DNA from: Chitinophagaceae bacterium
Lineage (GTDB): Bacteria > Bacteroidota > Bacteroidia > Chitinophagales > Chitinophagaceae
Length of the DNA: 64,000 nt
Assembly: GCA_016713965.1 (NCBI GenBank)
Contig: JADJOC010000001.1
Location: 1-64,000, forward strand
Reading direction: 5' to 3'
Below are positions 19,388 to 30,556 of the stretch, piece by piece. The notes beneath the pieces were generated by a model. The model had not been told where the DNA came from, did no database searches, and was given only the letters and a program-made list of their open reading frames with translations. Numbering within the stretch: position 1 is the first letter of the stretch; each line of letters begins with the position of its first letter. Both the position numbers and the translations under genes were made by a program.

Positions 19388-19458
19388 AAGGATGCTTAAT
19401 AGTAGTACAAAAGCTAAGTACAAAAAAATACAAACTGATTAATTTTAATACACACAAT

Positions 19459-21434
19459 ATGTCATTAGATTCAAAAATTCCCGAAGGTAAAATGGATGAG
19501 AAATGGGAAGATTATAAAGGGCATGTAAAATTAGTAAACCCAGCCAACAAGCGCAAGCTGGAAGTTATTGTTGTAGGCACAGGATTGGCCGGGGCATCTG
19601 CTGCTGCTACTTTGGGTGAAATGGGATATAAGGTGAAAGCATTTTGCTTCCAGGACAGCCCACGCCGGGCACATAGTATTGCCGCTCAGGGCGGCATTAA
19701 TGCTGCTAAAAATTACCAGAATGATGGTGATTCAGTATTCCGATTATTTTATGACACCGTAAAAGGTGGAGATTACCGGGCAAGGGAAGCTAATGTACAC
19801 AGGATGGCAGAAGTAAGCACAGCTATTATTGACCAGTGTGTAGCGCAGGGCGTTCCTTTTGCAAGAGAATATGGCGGTTTATTAAGTAACCGTAGCTTTG
19901 GCGGTACACAGGTACAGCGTACTTTTTATGCTGCAGGCCAAACTGGTCAGCAATTATTATTAGGGGCATACAGTGCATTAGAAAGGCAGGTAGCTTTAGG
20001 AAATGTAAAAATGTATGCCCGCCACGAAATGTTGGATATTGTAACCATAGAAGGCAAAACCAGGGGAATAATAGCCCGTGATTTGATAAGTGGAAAACTG
20101 GAAAGGCATTTTGGCCATGCGGTTTTATTATGCACAGGGGGATATGGCAACGTATTTTATTTGAGTACAAATGCAATGGGCAGTAATGTTACTGCTATCT
20201 GGAAAGCACATAAAAAAGGAGCTTATTTTGGTAATCCTTGCTTTACTCAAATTCATCCTACATGCATTCCCGTTAGTGGCGACCATCAAAGTAAGCTGAC
20301 ATTAATGAGTGAATCATTAAGAAATGACGGCCGTATATGGGTACCTAAACAAAAAGATGATAACCGCAAAGCTGTAGATATACCTGAAGAAGAAAGAGAT
20401 TATTATCTGGAAAGAAGGTATCCTGCATTTGGCAATCTTGTGCCAAGGGATGTGGCTTCGAGGGCAGCAAAGGAAAGATGTGACGAAGGTTACGGTGTAG
20501 GCACCACGAAGATGGCCGTATACCTTGATTTTGCAGACGCAATAAAAAGATACGGAAAAATAGAAGCAGGCAAACATGGAAACGACCATGCTGATGCTGC
20601 TGCTTTAATTAAATTAGGCAGGGCAGTGGTGCAGGAAAAGTATGGTAACCTGTTTGAAATGTATGAAAAAATTACCGGTGAAAATCCTTATGAAATGCCC
20701 ATGCGTATTTATCCTGCTGTGCATTATACCATGGGAGGCTTATGGGTAGATTATGAATTGCAAACCACGGTGCCGGGTCTGTATGCTTTGGGCGAAGCCA
20801 ATTTCAGCGATCATGGTGCAAATCGGCTGGGCGCATCTGCTTTAATGCAGGGCCTGGCAGATGGATATTTTGTAATTCCGTATACTTTGGGAAATTACCT
20901 GGCAGAAGAAATCAGGACTGCTTCCATATCCACAGATCACCCGGCATTTGTAGAAACTGAAAAAGCCGTGAGTGAAAGGATACAAACCCTGATGAATATT
21001 AAAGGCACTCAAACTGTGGAAAGCTTTCACAAACGCCTGGGAAAAAATTATGTGGGATAAATGTGGCATGGCCCGTAACGAAGCAGGGCTTAAATCGGCT
21101 ATTGCCGAAATACAGCAATTGAAAAAGAATTCTGGACAAATGTACGGATACCCGGGGAGTGAACGAAATGAACCCTGAACTGGATAAAGCAAACAGGGTA
21201 GCAGACTTTATTGAATTGGGCGAGCTGATGTGCCTGGATGCATTAAACAGGAACGAAAGCTGTGGCGGGCATTTCAGGGAAGAAAGCCAGACTGAAGAAG
21301 GGGAAGCTTTACGCAATGATGAACAGTACAGTTATGTGGCCGCATGGAAGTATCAAGCTGATAGTGAGTGGGAGGTAGTTAAAGAACCTTTGACTTTTGA
21401 GATTGTAAAACCATCACAGAGGTCTTATAAATAA
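19459..21434 (+). CDS. sdhA: Succinate dehydrogenase flavoprotein subunit (two frameshifts near the end)
   Basis: Oxidises succinate to fumarate with covalent FAD. I start it at the ATG at 19459 (MSLDSKIPEGKMDEKWEDYK); the 26 codons upstream are repeat DNA. Motifs are VIVVGTGLAGASAAATLGE (dinucleotide fold), RRAHSIAAQGGINAAKNY (flavinylated His), IHPTCIP, YPAVHYTMGGLWVDYE and LGEANFSDHGANRLGASALM. Near 21045 an extra A in AAAAAA shifts to KIMWDKCGMARNEAGLKSAI, and near 21160 a missing base shifts to NEMNPELDKANRVADFIEL, continuing to the usual C-terminus. The total of about 658 residues is the normal size. sdhB is not adjacent: a convergent glycosyltransferase gene separates them. Confidence 0.94.
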
Positions 21435-21452
21435 TTAAACTGTTACTTTATG

Positions 21453-21499
21453 TTTAAATAGCGAAGTCAAGTTTTAAAAACTTGACTTCGCTATTTAAA
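21453..21499. repeat. 47-bp perfect palindrome, copy 1
   Basis: Two 23-bp arms with one central base. The core GAAGTCAAGTTTT/AAAACTTGACTTC is identical to that of the palindrome at 23899-23945, while the outer arms differ. It lies 18 bp after the sdhA stop, in terminator position. Confidence 0.85.
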
Positions 21500-21886
21500 T
21501 TTTAGGCTGTTTTCAGACGGCTTTATTGCACGTCCCGTCCGAAGGCGTTGTTACTTTTTTTTCGCAAAAAAAGTAACAACCTGAGTTCGGTTTAAATTAC
21601 TTTATAATTCGTTATTTTTCAATTAATTGTATTACTCTACTTTTTGTCTTGACACAAAAAGTAGCAAAAAAGTCAAGGAAGGAACGAATACTGCCCGTTC
21701 CTGCCATACAGCTTTACTGAACATTTGTACTACTGTAATCTCTGCATTAGTTCTTTACTCTTAATTTCAATGTAGAATAACTATATACTTATAATTTTTT
21801 AAATTTTCTTATCCCCAACTCAGGTTAACAATATTTTTTTGTGTAAATAGGATTTCTCTATTGTGAATTACTAACACCTGAGTTAA
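21500..21886. other. Gene-free stretch with two further hairpins
   Basis: I see no gene. GTTGTTACTTTTTTT-tcgc-complement at 21547-21580 has 15-bp arms, and CTACTTTTTGT-cttgac-complement at 21637-21664 has 11-bp arms. Both are of the type repeated between genes in many Bacteroidota. Confidence 0.6.
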
Positions 21887-22794
21887 CTATCTAATTATTT
21901 TATAATTTTTATAAATAAAAAATTGCTTACCGGTAACGGCTTCTACAAATTTTAAAAATTTTTCTTTCACTGTCATATTATTTATTGCCGGATTATAATT
22001 AAATACCCAGTCCTGTTGTGCAATTTTGGGTGCATTATGGCAGGATGCGTGCCTTTAAATAGTTTCAGGTAATCAATTTTACTATAATCAAAGCCATCCG
22101 GATGTATCCGGATCATTTCTTCAATCCAATCATCATTCGGCTCCCACCGGTTACCAAATTCCACATGTTTCTTAAATTGGGTTTCCGGTCTTTTTACATA
22201 ACTGTAATGGTAAACCGTAGCATCAATTTTTTTTACCATTAATTTTTTCCCTTTCTCATTCACTGCATTTGCAGGATCATTAAATATTCTAAATCCCTGC
22301 GAATCCCGGTAGCTCCGTATATTTGGATTATTGCGTACAACCCTTATTTCTTTCTGATGATATCTTCTTGATGGCGCATAATGCCTATAATCTCCAAAAA
22401 AATTCAGGAAATTAAATAAAAAACCATCCACACTTTTATCAGCAAGATTATCTTTCATCGCTTTTGTTATCGTTGGGTAATCCTTTTCATGAATCACTTC
22501 ATCTGCCTGGATATGAAAAACCCAATCGGCATCTTTAGATACATTATCCAACCCGATATTGGCCTGCTGCGCAAAAATATATCCGCCAGCCCTCATTTGT
22601 TCATCCCATACTGTATCAACAATTTTTATTTTTACATCGTTTAATGCCAGGATAGAGTCACGGGTTTCATCAAAACTATCTCCAACCACTACAATAAATT
22701 CATCTACCACAGGCAGCACACTTTGTATCGATTGTAAAAACGGGTAGTCAAAATTAAACCCGTTTCTTACATAAGTAAATGCAGAAACTTTCAT
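21887..22794 (-). CDS. Glycosyltransferase family 2 protein (one frameshift)
   Basis: GT-A fold glycosyltransferase, about 302 residues. The N-terminus MKVSAFTYVRNGFNFDYPF starts directly with the nucleotide-binding strand; DEFIVVVGDSFDETRDSI follows, and WVFHIQADEVIHEKDY holds the metal-binding D-x-D-like position (QADE). A charged mid-region KVDGFLFNFLNFFGDYRHY-type segment and HYSYVKRPETQFKKHVEFG follow. One missing A near 22020 gives a false end; the next frame continues with IAQQDWVFNYNPAINNMTV to a stop at 21887. It has no membrane helix. It is inserted on the opposite strand between sdhA and sdhB. The acceptor is unknown. Confidence 0.82.
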
Positions 22795-22863
22795 TTGTCA
22801 AATTTAGCGGCAATAAAATCAAAATTAATTTAAAATTTTCCATTCCATTAGCGCATATTAATT

Positions 22864-22871
22864 TAATTTTG
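22864..22871 (+). promoter_or_regulatory. Candidate -7 element for sdhB
   Basis: TAATTTTG fits TAnnTTTG and lies about 95 bp before the sdhB start. It implies that sdhB has its own promoter, as its separation from sdhCA requires. Confidence 0.3.
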
Positions 22872-22966
22872 TGTAGTAATTAATATCAAGTGCAATAAAA
22901 ACTGCCAATATTCCCACCTTCTTTGGCGAACGGTTGGTGATGAGGTGATAAACAAACAATAGCATC

Positions 22967-23710
22967 ATGGAACATTACAATATGAACCTTACACTTAAAG
23001 TGTGGAGACAAAAAATAATAAAGACAAAGCTTAAAGAAATATCTTCGGAAATGTCTTTTTTGGAAATGTTTGATGTATTGAATGAACAATTAATTATTGA
23101 AGGAAAAGAACCCATTGCATTTGACCATGATTGCCGTGAAGGTATTTGCGGTACATGCAGCATGTACATAAACGGACGGGCTCATGGCCCGTGGTACGAA
23201 AATACAGTTTGCCAGCTGCACATGAGGGCTTTTAAAAATGAGGATACTATTGTGGTAGAACCATGGCGTGCCAACGCTTTCCCCGTCATTAAAGATTTAA
23301 TGGTAGATAGGAGCGCATTTGACCGGATTATACAGGCTGGCGGTTATATCTCCGTTAATACAGGTAATGCTGTAGATGCCAACTCCATTCCTGTTGACAA
23401 AAAAAATGCAGATGAAGCATTTTCTGCAGCTTCCTGCATCTCCTGCGGGGCATGCGTAGCCGCTTGCAAAAACGGCAGCGCTATGCTATTTGTAAGTGCA
23501 AAGGTTTCACAATTAGCTTTATTGCCACAAGGCGCTCCCGAAAGAGAATCCAGGGTATTAAATATGGTGGCACAGATGGATAAAGAAGGCTTTGGCAATT
23601 GCACCAATACCTATGCCTGCGAAGCTGAATGCCCTAAAGGGATCTCGGTAAAACATATCGCCAGGTTAAACAAAGAATATCTATCAGCCGGGTTAACTAC
23701 CGAAGAATAA
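22967..23710 (+). CDS. sdhB: Succinate dehydrogenase iron-sulfur subunit
   Basis: Electron-transfer subunit of complex II. Intact, 247 residues. The [2Fe-2S] cluster ligands are in DCREGICGTCSMYINGRAHG with a later Cys (VCQLHM). The [4Fe-4S]/[3Fe-4S] region shows SCISCGACVAACKNGSAM and CTNTYACEAECPKGISV. The start could be the second Met (NLTLKVWRQK is the usual beginning), about four codons later. A 47-bp palindrome lies downstream at 23899. Confidence 0.95.
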   Translation: MEHYNMNLTLKVWRQKIIKTKLKEISSEMSFLEMFDVLNEQLIIEGKEPIAFDHDCREGICGTCSMYINGRAHGPWYENTVCQLHMRAFKNEDTIVVEPWRANAFPVIKDLMVDRSAFDRIIQAGGYISVNTGNAVDANSIPVDKKNADEAFSAASCISCGACVAACKNGSAMLFVSAKVSQLALLPQGAPERESRVLNMVAQMDKEGFGNCTNTYACEAECPKGISVKHIARLNKEYLSAGLTTEE

Positions 23711-23898
23711 TTTTTTGTTTTGGGGCTGTCAGCAGCAAGGCTTTTTTCAGCGGCAGTACCTATTCGTTACAACCTTCGCTACGCTACGGTTTTCACTGCC
23801 CCCGCAGCCATTGATCAGTTGAATATCCATTAAACAAATTAAAAATCAGTGCCTATCCATTTATCCTCTTCATCCGTGTTCCGAGCAGTCATTCAGCC

Positions 23899-23945
23899 CA
23901 ATCTACAGGAAGTCAAGTTTTTAAAACTTGACTTCCTGTAGATTG
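23899..23945. repeat. 47-bp perfect palindrome, copy 2
   Basis: Again 23+1+23 bp. The outer arms CAATCTACAG/CTGTAGATTG differ from copy 1 and still pair perfectly; the core is the same. It lies between sdhB and the outer-membrane gene, about 190 bp after the sdhB stop. Confidence 0.85.
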
Positions 23946-24069
23946 ATGCAATTTACCTTTTGCGCCTTTGCTCTTTTATTACTTTGCGTGGCATCATTTG
24001 CAGCAAATCAACATATTTAGTTATCTTATTAATAAGTATTAATTTTAGATTATACAACTTATACTAAGT

Positions 24070-27000
24070 TTGAAGCAAAGAAAGCTATATTTTATTTTAT
24101 TGTTTATTATTTCGGCACAATTCTGTATTGGCCAGGATAATCCTTCATCCCTATCCAATATCCGCAGAAAAAATATCAGTACTTCATCTTCCTTAATAAA
24201 ATTAGATTCTCTCAGCATTGTTCCGGAAAGTGTAATTGTTGAAAATGTTATGCCGTCATCTTATACTATTGATGAAGTAAATGCAACATTGCAATGGGTA
24301 ATAAAACCGCCTTTTGACAGTGTAAGGGTTACTTACCGTGTGTTTCCCTTTAAATTAAACCCGGTAGCAAGGGGGTTTGATTATGACAGCATAAAAAATA
24401 ATTTTATTGCTGAAAAACCATTTTCATTAAAATATACCGCACCAACAAATCCTTTGCTCGATTTTGGAAATATTGAATCAGTTGGAAGTTTTGGCAGGGG
24501 CATTTCTTTTGGCAACAACCAGGATGCGGTGGTAAACTCTACCATGAACCTGCAGTTAAACGGATTTATCGGTGACAGCCTGGAGCTTACAGCAGCCATT
24601 ACCGATAATAATATTCCCATACAGCCCGAAGGTAACACGCAGGACCTAAGAGACTTCGATAGAATTTTTCTGCAAATAAAAAGAAAGGCTGGCAAGCAAA
24701 TTTCGGGGATATTGATATCCGCCAGAGCAAGAATTATTTTCTCAATTTTTATAAAAGGCTGCAGGGGGTTTCTTTTATCACTGATAACAGGATCACCAAA
24801 AATATTTCCAATTCATTATTGCTGAGCGGCGCCATTGCCAAAGGAAAATTTACCAGAAATATTATTGTGCCTATAGAAGGCAACCAGGGGCCATACAGGC
24901 TTTCGAGTGCAAATAATGAATTTTACTTTGTTGTACTGGCTAATACTGAACGGGTATTTATTGACGGCCAGTTGATGCAGCGTGGAGAAGATCAGGATTA
25001 TATAATCAACTACAATACAGCAGAAGTGACCTTTACACCCAGGCGCTTAATTACCAAAGATAGCCGGATACAAATTGAGTTTGAATATGCGGACAGAAAT
25101 TTTTTAAACTCCCAGGTTTATGCCAATGATGAGCTAAACTTCAAAAATAAATTATTGCTTACGGTTGGAGCTTTTACCAATACCGATGCTAAAAATACCT
25201 CTATCAACCAGGTGTTGGATATACCGCAAAAACAGTTTCTTGCTGATATTGGTGATAGCATAAATTCCGCTTTTTATTTAAATGCAGTAAAAGATACTTT
25301 TGCCCTCGGTAAAATTTTATACAGGCAAACAGATACACTATATAATGGTAACCAGCAGGCAACAATATTTGTATTTACCACTGATTCGTTACCTGATCTT
25401 TACAATCTTTCTTTTACATACATTGGTCCGGGCAGGGGCAATTATATGCCTTTGTTTAATGCTACTAATGGTAAAGTATTCAACTGGGTAGCACCCGATA
25501 TAAATGGGGTAAAGCAAGGCGATTGGGAACCTGTAATTAAATTGGTAACGCCCAAACAACAGCAAATGCTTTCCGTAGGTGCAGAATATTTAATTGATAA
25601 TAACACAAAAGTTAAGATAGAAACTGCTGTAAGTAATTATGATATTAATCTTTTTTCGGGTAAAGATAAAAGTAATGATAAAGCGTTTGCGGGTAAATTT
25701 CAATTGCAGCAAGACGGAAAAAATATACGGTTGCTTAATAAAAATTTGCAGCTGCAAACAAATGCAGGTTATGAATTTGTACAGGATAGATTTAAACCTT
25801 TGGAGCGGTTAAGAAATGTAGAATTTTTAAGAGACTGGAGCTTGCCATTTGATATTGGCAGCGCTGATGAACACCTGGCTAATGCCTCAATAAAGATAAA
25901 TGATAGCGCAGGCAACAGGCTAAGATTTGAGGTTAACACCTATAACCGTAGTGATAGTTATAATGGTATAAGGCAGATTTTAGATAACTTTTTTGATTAC
26001 CATGGATGGAAAATCACCAGCGTATTTAATCGCACTGCATTTAACAGCACCCTTCAAAATGGTATATTCATAAGGCCTTCCATTAACATCAATAAAATTT
26101 TAAGTAAGTATAAAAATATCCAGCTGGGCTTAAGTTATAATGGCGAGCACAATAAGCTAAAAGATAAATTACATGATACATTATCCAACTTAAGTTTTGC
26201 TTTTAATATCTGGCAGGTATCCCTCAGATCGGATGAAAGCAAGTCAAATAAATGGGGGGTATACTATTTTACAAGAAAAGATTTGTTGCCAATACAAAGT
26301 AATTTAATGCGGCGGATAGAAGTGATAATTATAATTTTTTACGGAATTAATGAAAAGTGAAAAGCACCAGTTTAAATTTAATGGTACTTATCGGCGGCTG
26401 AATATTATTAATGCCGCTATCAGCAAGCAAAAAGCAGATGAAAGCGTTTTGGGAAGAGCAGAATATTTTGTAAATGAATGGAAAGGATTACTGAATGGTA
26501 ATGTTTTATATGAAGTTGGAGCAGGACAGGAGCAAAAAAGAGAATTTACTTTTGTAGAGGTACCTACAGGGCAGGGGGAATATACATGGATTGATTATAA
26601 CGGTAATCAAATCCCGGAATTAAATGAATTTGAATTGGCCATATTCCAGGACCAGAAAAAATACGTCCGGATATTTACTCCCAGTAATGATTATGTAAAA
26701 GCCAACTCTGTACAGTTTAATTATAGTTTTGAATTAAATCCCAAAGCCATAATCCAGCCGATAGGAGTAAAAGGACTTAAAAAAATATTATCTAAATCCA
26801 GTACCTCCTCAGCTTTGCAGATCAGTAAAAAGATATTTCAACCGGGCAGTTTCAATTTAATCCTTTTACCCGCCAGTTAGTAGACACTACTTTAATTACA
26901 TTAAATTCTTTTTTATCTAATACATTTTACTTTAACCGTACAAATACCAAATGGGGATTTGATATAACACATAGTGTTACAGCGGGGAAATCTTTATTGT

Positions 27001-27560
27001 CCTTTGGTTTTGAAAGTAGAAAAACACAAACACTGGTTGGCAAAACAAGATTACAGCTTAATAAGAATTTTATCAGTAACCTAACTATTGGCCAGGTTAA
27101 AAACCAGCTGTTTACACAAGGCCCAAAATTAAATAACAGGAATTATAAAATTGATCAAAAAAGTATAGAGCCGGCATTGGTATATGTATATAAAACTAAT
27201 CTCCGGGTAAGCTTAAATTATAATTATACTCAAAAGCAAAATACTATCGATTCTGTAGAATCATCATTTAATCATGCTGTTACAACAGACTTACGATATA
27301 ACATTTTATCTAACAGCACGCTTAATGCTAAATTTACTTTTAATCAAATTAAATTTGATGCATACGCAGGAGCAGCCAATACCCCTGTAGGTTATATCAT
27401 GCTAGACGGGTTACTGCCCGGCAAAAATTATTTATGGAATATTGATTATACCAAACGTCTTGCAGGCAATATAGAAATTACACTTCAATATGAAGGAAGA
27501 AAACACGGTATAACTAAAACAATCCATACAGGCAGGGCTTCTATCAGGGCATTATTTTAA
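24070..27560 (+). CDS. Large outer-membrane beta-barrel-type protein (four frameshifts)
   Basis: About 1,160 residues across four frames. A TTG start with a signal peptide (LYFILLFIISAQFCIGQ) is followed by a beta-rich N-terminal part with LDFGNIESVGSFGRGISFG and DNNIPIQPEGNTQDLRDFD. This resembles the N-terminal regions of large bacteroidotal surface proteins of the SprA kind, though it is much shorter than SprA. After a break near 24690 the frame reads QANFGDIDIRQSKNY; further strands include FVVLANTERVFIDGQLMQRG. Breaks near 26300, 26335 and 26845 link to TELMKSEKHQFKFNG and FQFNPFTRQLVDTT. Many alternating aromatic strands and the end with ITLQYEGRKHG and ASIRALF are barrel-like. The true function is unknown. 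Confidence 0.7.
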
Positions 27561-27572
27561 TACAAAATTTTT

Positions 27573-28577
27573 CTAGCCAAATAAGCCTCCTTTTTTTAGG
27601 CGGCGGTATCCTTCACCAATTTTAAAGCCATTATGAAATACTTCAATTTTATATTCGCCTGTATTAAAATTTTCATTTTGTTTCCAGTCAAAACTTACGG
27701 TTTGTATTTGCCCTTGCATGTAATTAATTTCAACTTTATTGGTATAAAATTTATCTTCACCTTCTCTGGTTTTAAATGTGCCGCTGCCTAATTCATCTAC
27801 AGCTACAGCCAGGCCATTGGGTGCAGTAATACTTACATAGATTTCCTTCCTGCCGGATTTTGATATCATATTTTCATCTATCTGGAAAGATATACGAAGT
27901 TTATCAACTCTTTTTGCAGTGGTAGTTTCCTTTTCTTTGCCATTTTTTGTTTCATTAATACCAATGATGTTAAAGTTGCTGGCATGCAGGGTAGATCCTA
28001 TGTCGATAGTTTTTTCATTATTTCTTATTAATTCTTTAGCTGCATCATAATCCTTTTGGATTTTTTCTTTTTCTAAAATTATTGCTATTTTTTCTTTGGC
28101 TAATATTAATTTTTCTCCATGCAAAGTTTCTATTTGTGTTTTGTAAACTTGTATGTCATCATTCAAAGAAAGAATTAAACGTTTAGCTTCCATTAATTGT
28201 TCACGGCTTGCATTTGCATTTGCAAGCAATTGGTTAATTATATTTTTCTTTTCTTCAATTTCATTATTTTTTTTAATAATTGCGCTATCTGTTCCATGCG
28301 GCATTTCTGCACTGCTCGTTTTTATCATATCGTAGCGTTGAGTTGCATCATCCAGCATTTTTTTCAAATCATCTTTTTCTGCAGCAATGATGTTTAACTG
28401 GGAGTTTGTTTCTTTTAATATTTGCCTGGTTTTGTTTTTATCCCAAATAATATATCCCCACGTAACCAATAATGCGGCTAATAATGTGCCTGTTAATATT
28501 TCACGTATATTTTTGGTATATGGTTTTGATTTTGGTAATTGAGGTGGTTGGGCAGATGGAAAGTTTTCGAATGTCAT
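27573..28577 (-). CDS. Membrane-anchored coiled-coil protein
   Basis: 334 residues, intact. A Pro-rich cytosolic start (residues 1-24) is followed by one membrane helix (EILTGTLLAALLVTWGYIIW, about 26-45). A long coiled coil covers residues 46-190 (heptads in NSQLNIIAAEKDDLKKMLDD, IINQLLANANASREQLMEAK, LHGEKLILAKEKIAIILEKE). A C-terminal beta-sandwich-like domain reads DKLRISFQIDENMISKSGRK, IYVSITAPNG and GEYKIEVFHNGFKIGEGYRR. The whole looks like a structural or sensor protein facing the periplasm. I cannot assign a function. It is convergent with the outer-membrane gene, 12 bp apart. Confidence 0.75.
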   Translation of the reverse strand: MTFENFPSAQPPQLPKSKPYTKNIREILTGTLLAALLVTWGYIIWDKNKTRQILKETNSQLNIIAAEKDDLKKMLDDATQRYDMIKTSSAEMPHGTDSAIIKKNNEIEEKKNIINQLLANANASREQLMEAKRLILSLNDDIQVYKTQIETLHGEKLILAKEKIAIILEKEKIQKDYDAAKELIRNNEKTIDIGSTLHASNFNIIGINETKNGKEKETTTAKRVDKLRISFQIDENMISKSGRKEIYVSITAPNGLAVAVDELGSGTFKTREGEDKFYTNKVEINYMQGQIQTVSFDWKQNENFNTGEYKIEVFHNGFKIGEGYRRLKKGGLFG

Positions 28578-28805
28578 GGAATGGATATTTAGGTTTTACA
28601 AATTTATTGTAAAAAATTTAAAGAAGATAATATTCACGTATAATTCCTTAATAATAAAGTAAGGGCCTGTTTAAAAATATAACTTTTATTGCCTATTTTG
28701 TGGTTAGTGGGGACATCAAATGCGGCTGGCCGCTGTGGCCATGCCCCACCGGCCACTTTTTAATCCTATAAATTAAATTTAAACAAGCTATAAAAATTCC
28801 TATCA

Positions 28806-28813
28806 TACTTTTG
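28806..28813 (+). promoter_or_regulatory. Candidate -7 element for holA
   Basis: TACTTTTG matches TAnnTTTG, 15 bp before the inferred holA start at 28829. Confidence 0.35.
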
Positions 28814-28828
28814 TAATTTTGTACAAGC

Positions 28829-29827
28829 ATGAGCGTAGAAAAATTTTAGGTGAATGGAAAAAAAGCTTTTAAGCCTGTTTACTGGCTGGAAGGAGAAGAA
28901 GAATATTATATTGACCAATTAATAAATTATGCTGAGCATAAAATTTTAACTTCCGCTGAAGCAGAATTTAATTTAACCATATTTTATGGCAGGGATGCAG
29001 ATTGGCCTGCTATAATCAATGCCTGCAGGAGATACCCGATGTTTGCAGAGCGCCAGTTAGTGATTTTAAAGGAAGCCCAGCACTTAAAAGATATTGACAA
29101 ACTTGAAGGATATTTCCATTCTCCTTTGACATCTACTGTTTTTATTATCAGTTATAAAGGCAAAACTATAGATAAGCGCACCAAGACATATAAATTATTA
29201 AAGTCTAATGCAGAAATATTTACATCAGAAAAAATACGGGATTATAAGCTTGCTGGCTGGATAGCTGATTTTGTAAAAAACAGCGGGTATACTATTAATA
29301 ATAAATCTGTATTGCTGCTTGCTGAACATCTGGGCAACGATTTAAGCAGGATAGCTAATGAAGTAGAAAAATTATCATTAAATTTAAAAGGCGCTAAAGA
29401 GATAAATGAGGATCATATTGAACAGTATATTGGTATCAGCAAAGAGTATAATGTATTTGAGCTGCAAGCTGCCATTGCCAAAAAGGATATGGCTAAAGCA
29501 ATAATAATTATACAATACTTTGATGGCAATCCTAAAGCCGGGCCAATACAGATGATATTACCTGCGCTGTACAGCAGCTTTAGTAAAATTTTATCTGTAT
29601 ATGGCCTGGCTGATAAAAGTGAGCCAGCCCTTAGGTCCATATTCTTTAATAATCCTGAAGCTGTTAAAAATGCCTTACAAACGATGAAGCTGTACGGCAT
29701 GGAAGGGTTAGAAAAACTAATATTATTATTGCATCATTATAAATTAAAAAGTATTGGCGTAGCAAGTACCAGTACTACATCTAATGCATCTTTATTAAAA
29801 GAAATGGTCGTAAAAATGATGATGTAA
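28829..29827 (+). CDS. holA: DNA polymerase III subunit delta (compensating indels at the start)
   Basis: Clamp-loader subunit that opens the sliding clamp. The open frame gives 325 residues from a GTG at 28850, but ATG at 28829 begins MSVEK, which fits the usual N-terminus MSVEKILGEWKKAFKPVYWL if one A is added near 28843 and one removed near 28861. The in-frame TAG between them is thus probably an artefact. Motifs are PVYWLEGEEEYYIDQL, WPAIINACRRYPMFAERQLVIL, TVFIISYKGKTIDKRTKTYK, LLAEHLGNDLSRIANEVEKL and, in the C-terminal collar, NPKAGPIQMILPALY. Confidence 0.88.
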
Positions 29828-30530
29828 TTTTAATATTTTAAGTTGTCTGCTTTATTAGTTTTTGTGTCCCCGGGTTGCGAATATGGTGCGATTATTTATA
29901 GCACCAGTTAATTAATACAGTTATTTAATACCGCTAATAACTGGCAGCAACCAATTTGTAGAATAGAGTTCCCAAACTTTTATTGAACATAGGTTTGTAT
30001 TTGGAGAAGAACTTACCTTTAAGATCATACTAAGTTTCAATTACTTTTGAGTTCTGTCGTTTTTCCATCGATGATAAATTAAATACCATATCTATGATTT
30101 TAGTCCTATTGTTACTTTTTTTTATGGCTTTAATAAATAAAATATATTACAATTGCTGAAATTGCTAACATGTTAATTTACATTTCCATGTTTTCGTTTT
30201 TAATACCGATTATTTTCTTATTAAAGAAGAAATAAAATTTTAAAAGTGCTCATATCTGAGTGCTTGGTATGTTGCTTTTTACGTCAGTACTTTCTAATTT
30301 AGTTTGTTACATACTAATTAAATTAAATAAATCGAATATTCCAATTGTCAACATTTATACTGTAGTAGAAGGGCTGGGGATGAGGCAAAATTAAATGGAC
30401 TGTTTTATATTTCAGATTGGTATTATTTATCGCTAATTAATAAGTTTTTAGCAATTATAATAAATTAATATACAAAAATATTTGAATTTAGTAAAAATAC
30501 TAATATATTTACTAGTAAAAATACCTATCC
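29828..30530. other. 703-bp gene-free stretch
   Basis: AT-rich DNA with stops in all frames and no convincing coding or RNA structure. The last 50 bp hold a direct-repeat cluster, listed separately. Confidence 0.5.
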
Positions 30531-30556
30531 ATGTCAAATAACGTTAGTAAAAATAC
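30489..30556. promoter_or_regulatory. Repeated motif TAGTAAAAATAC upstream of and into the CitE-like gene
   Basis: The 12-mer occurs three times, at 30489, 30513 and 30545. The second overlaps a perfect palindrome TTTACTAGTAAA (30508-30519), and the third is inside the first codons of the gene. The arrangement is operator-like, but no regulator gene is adjacent. Confidence 0.35.
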
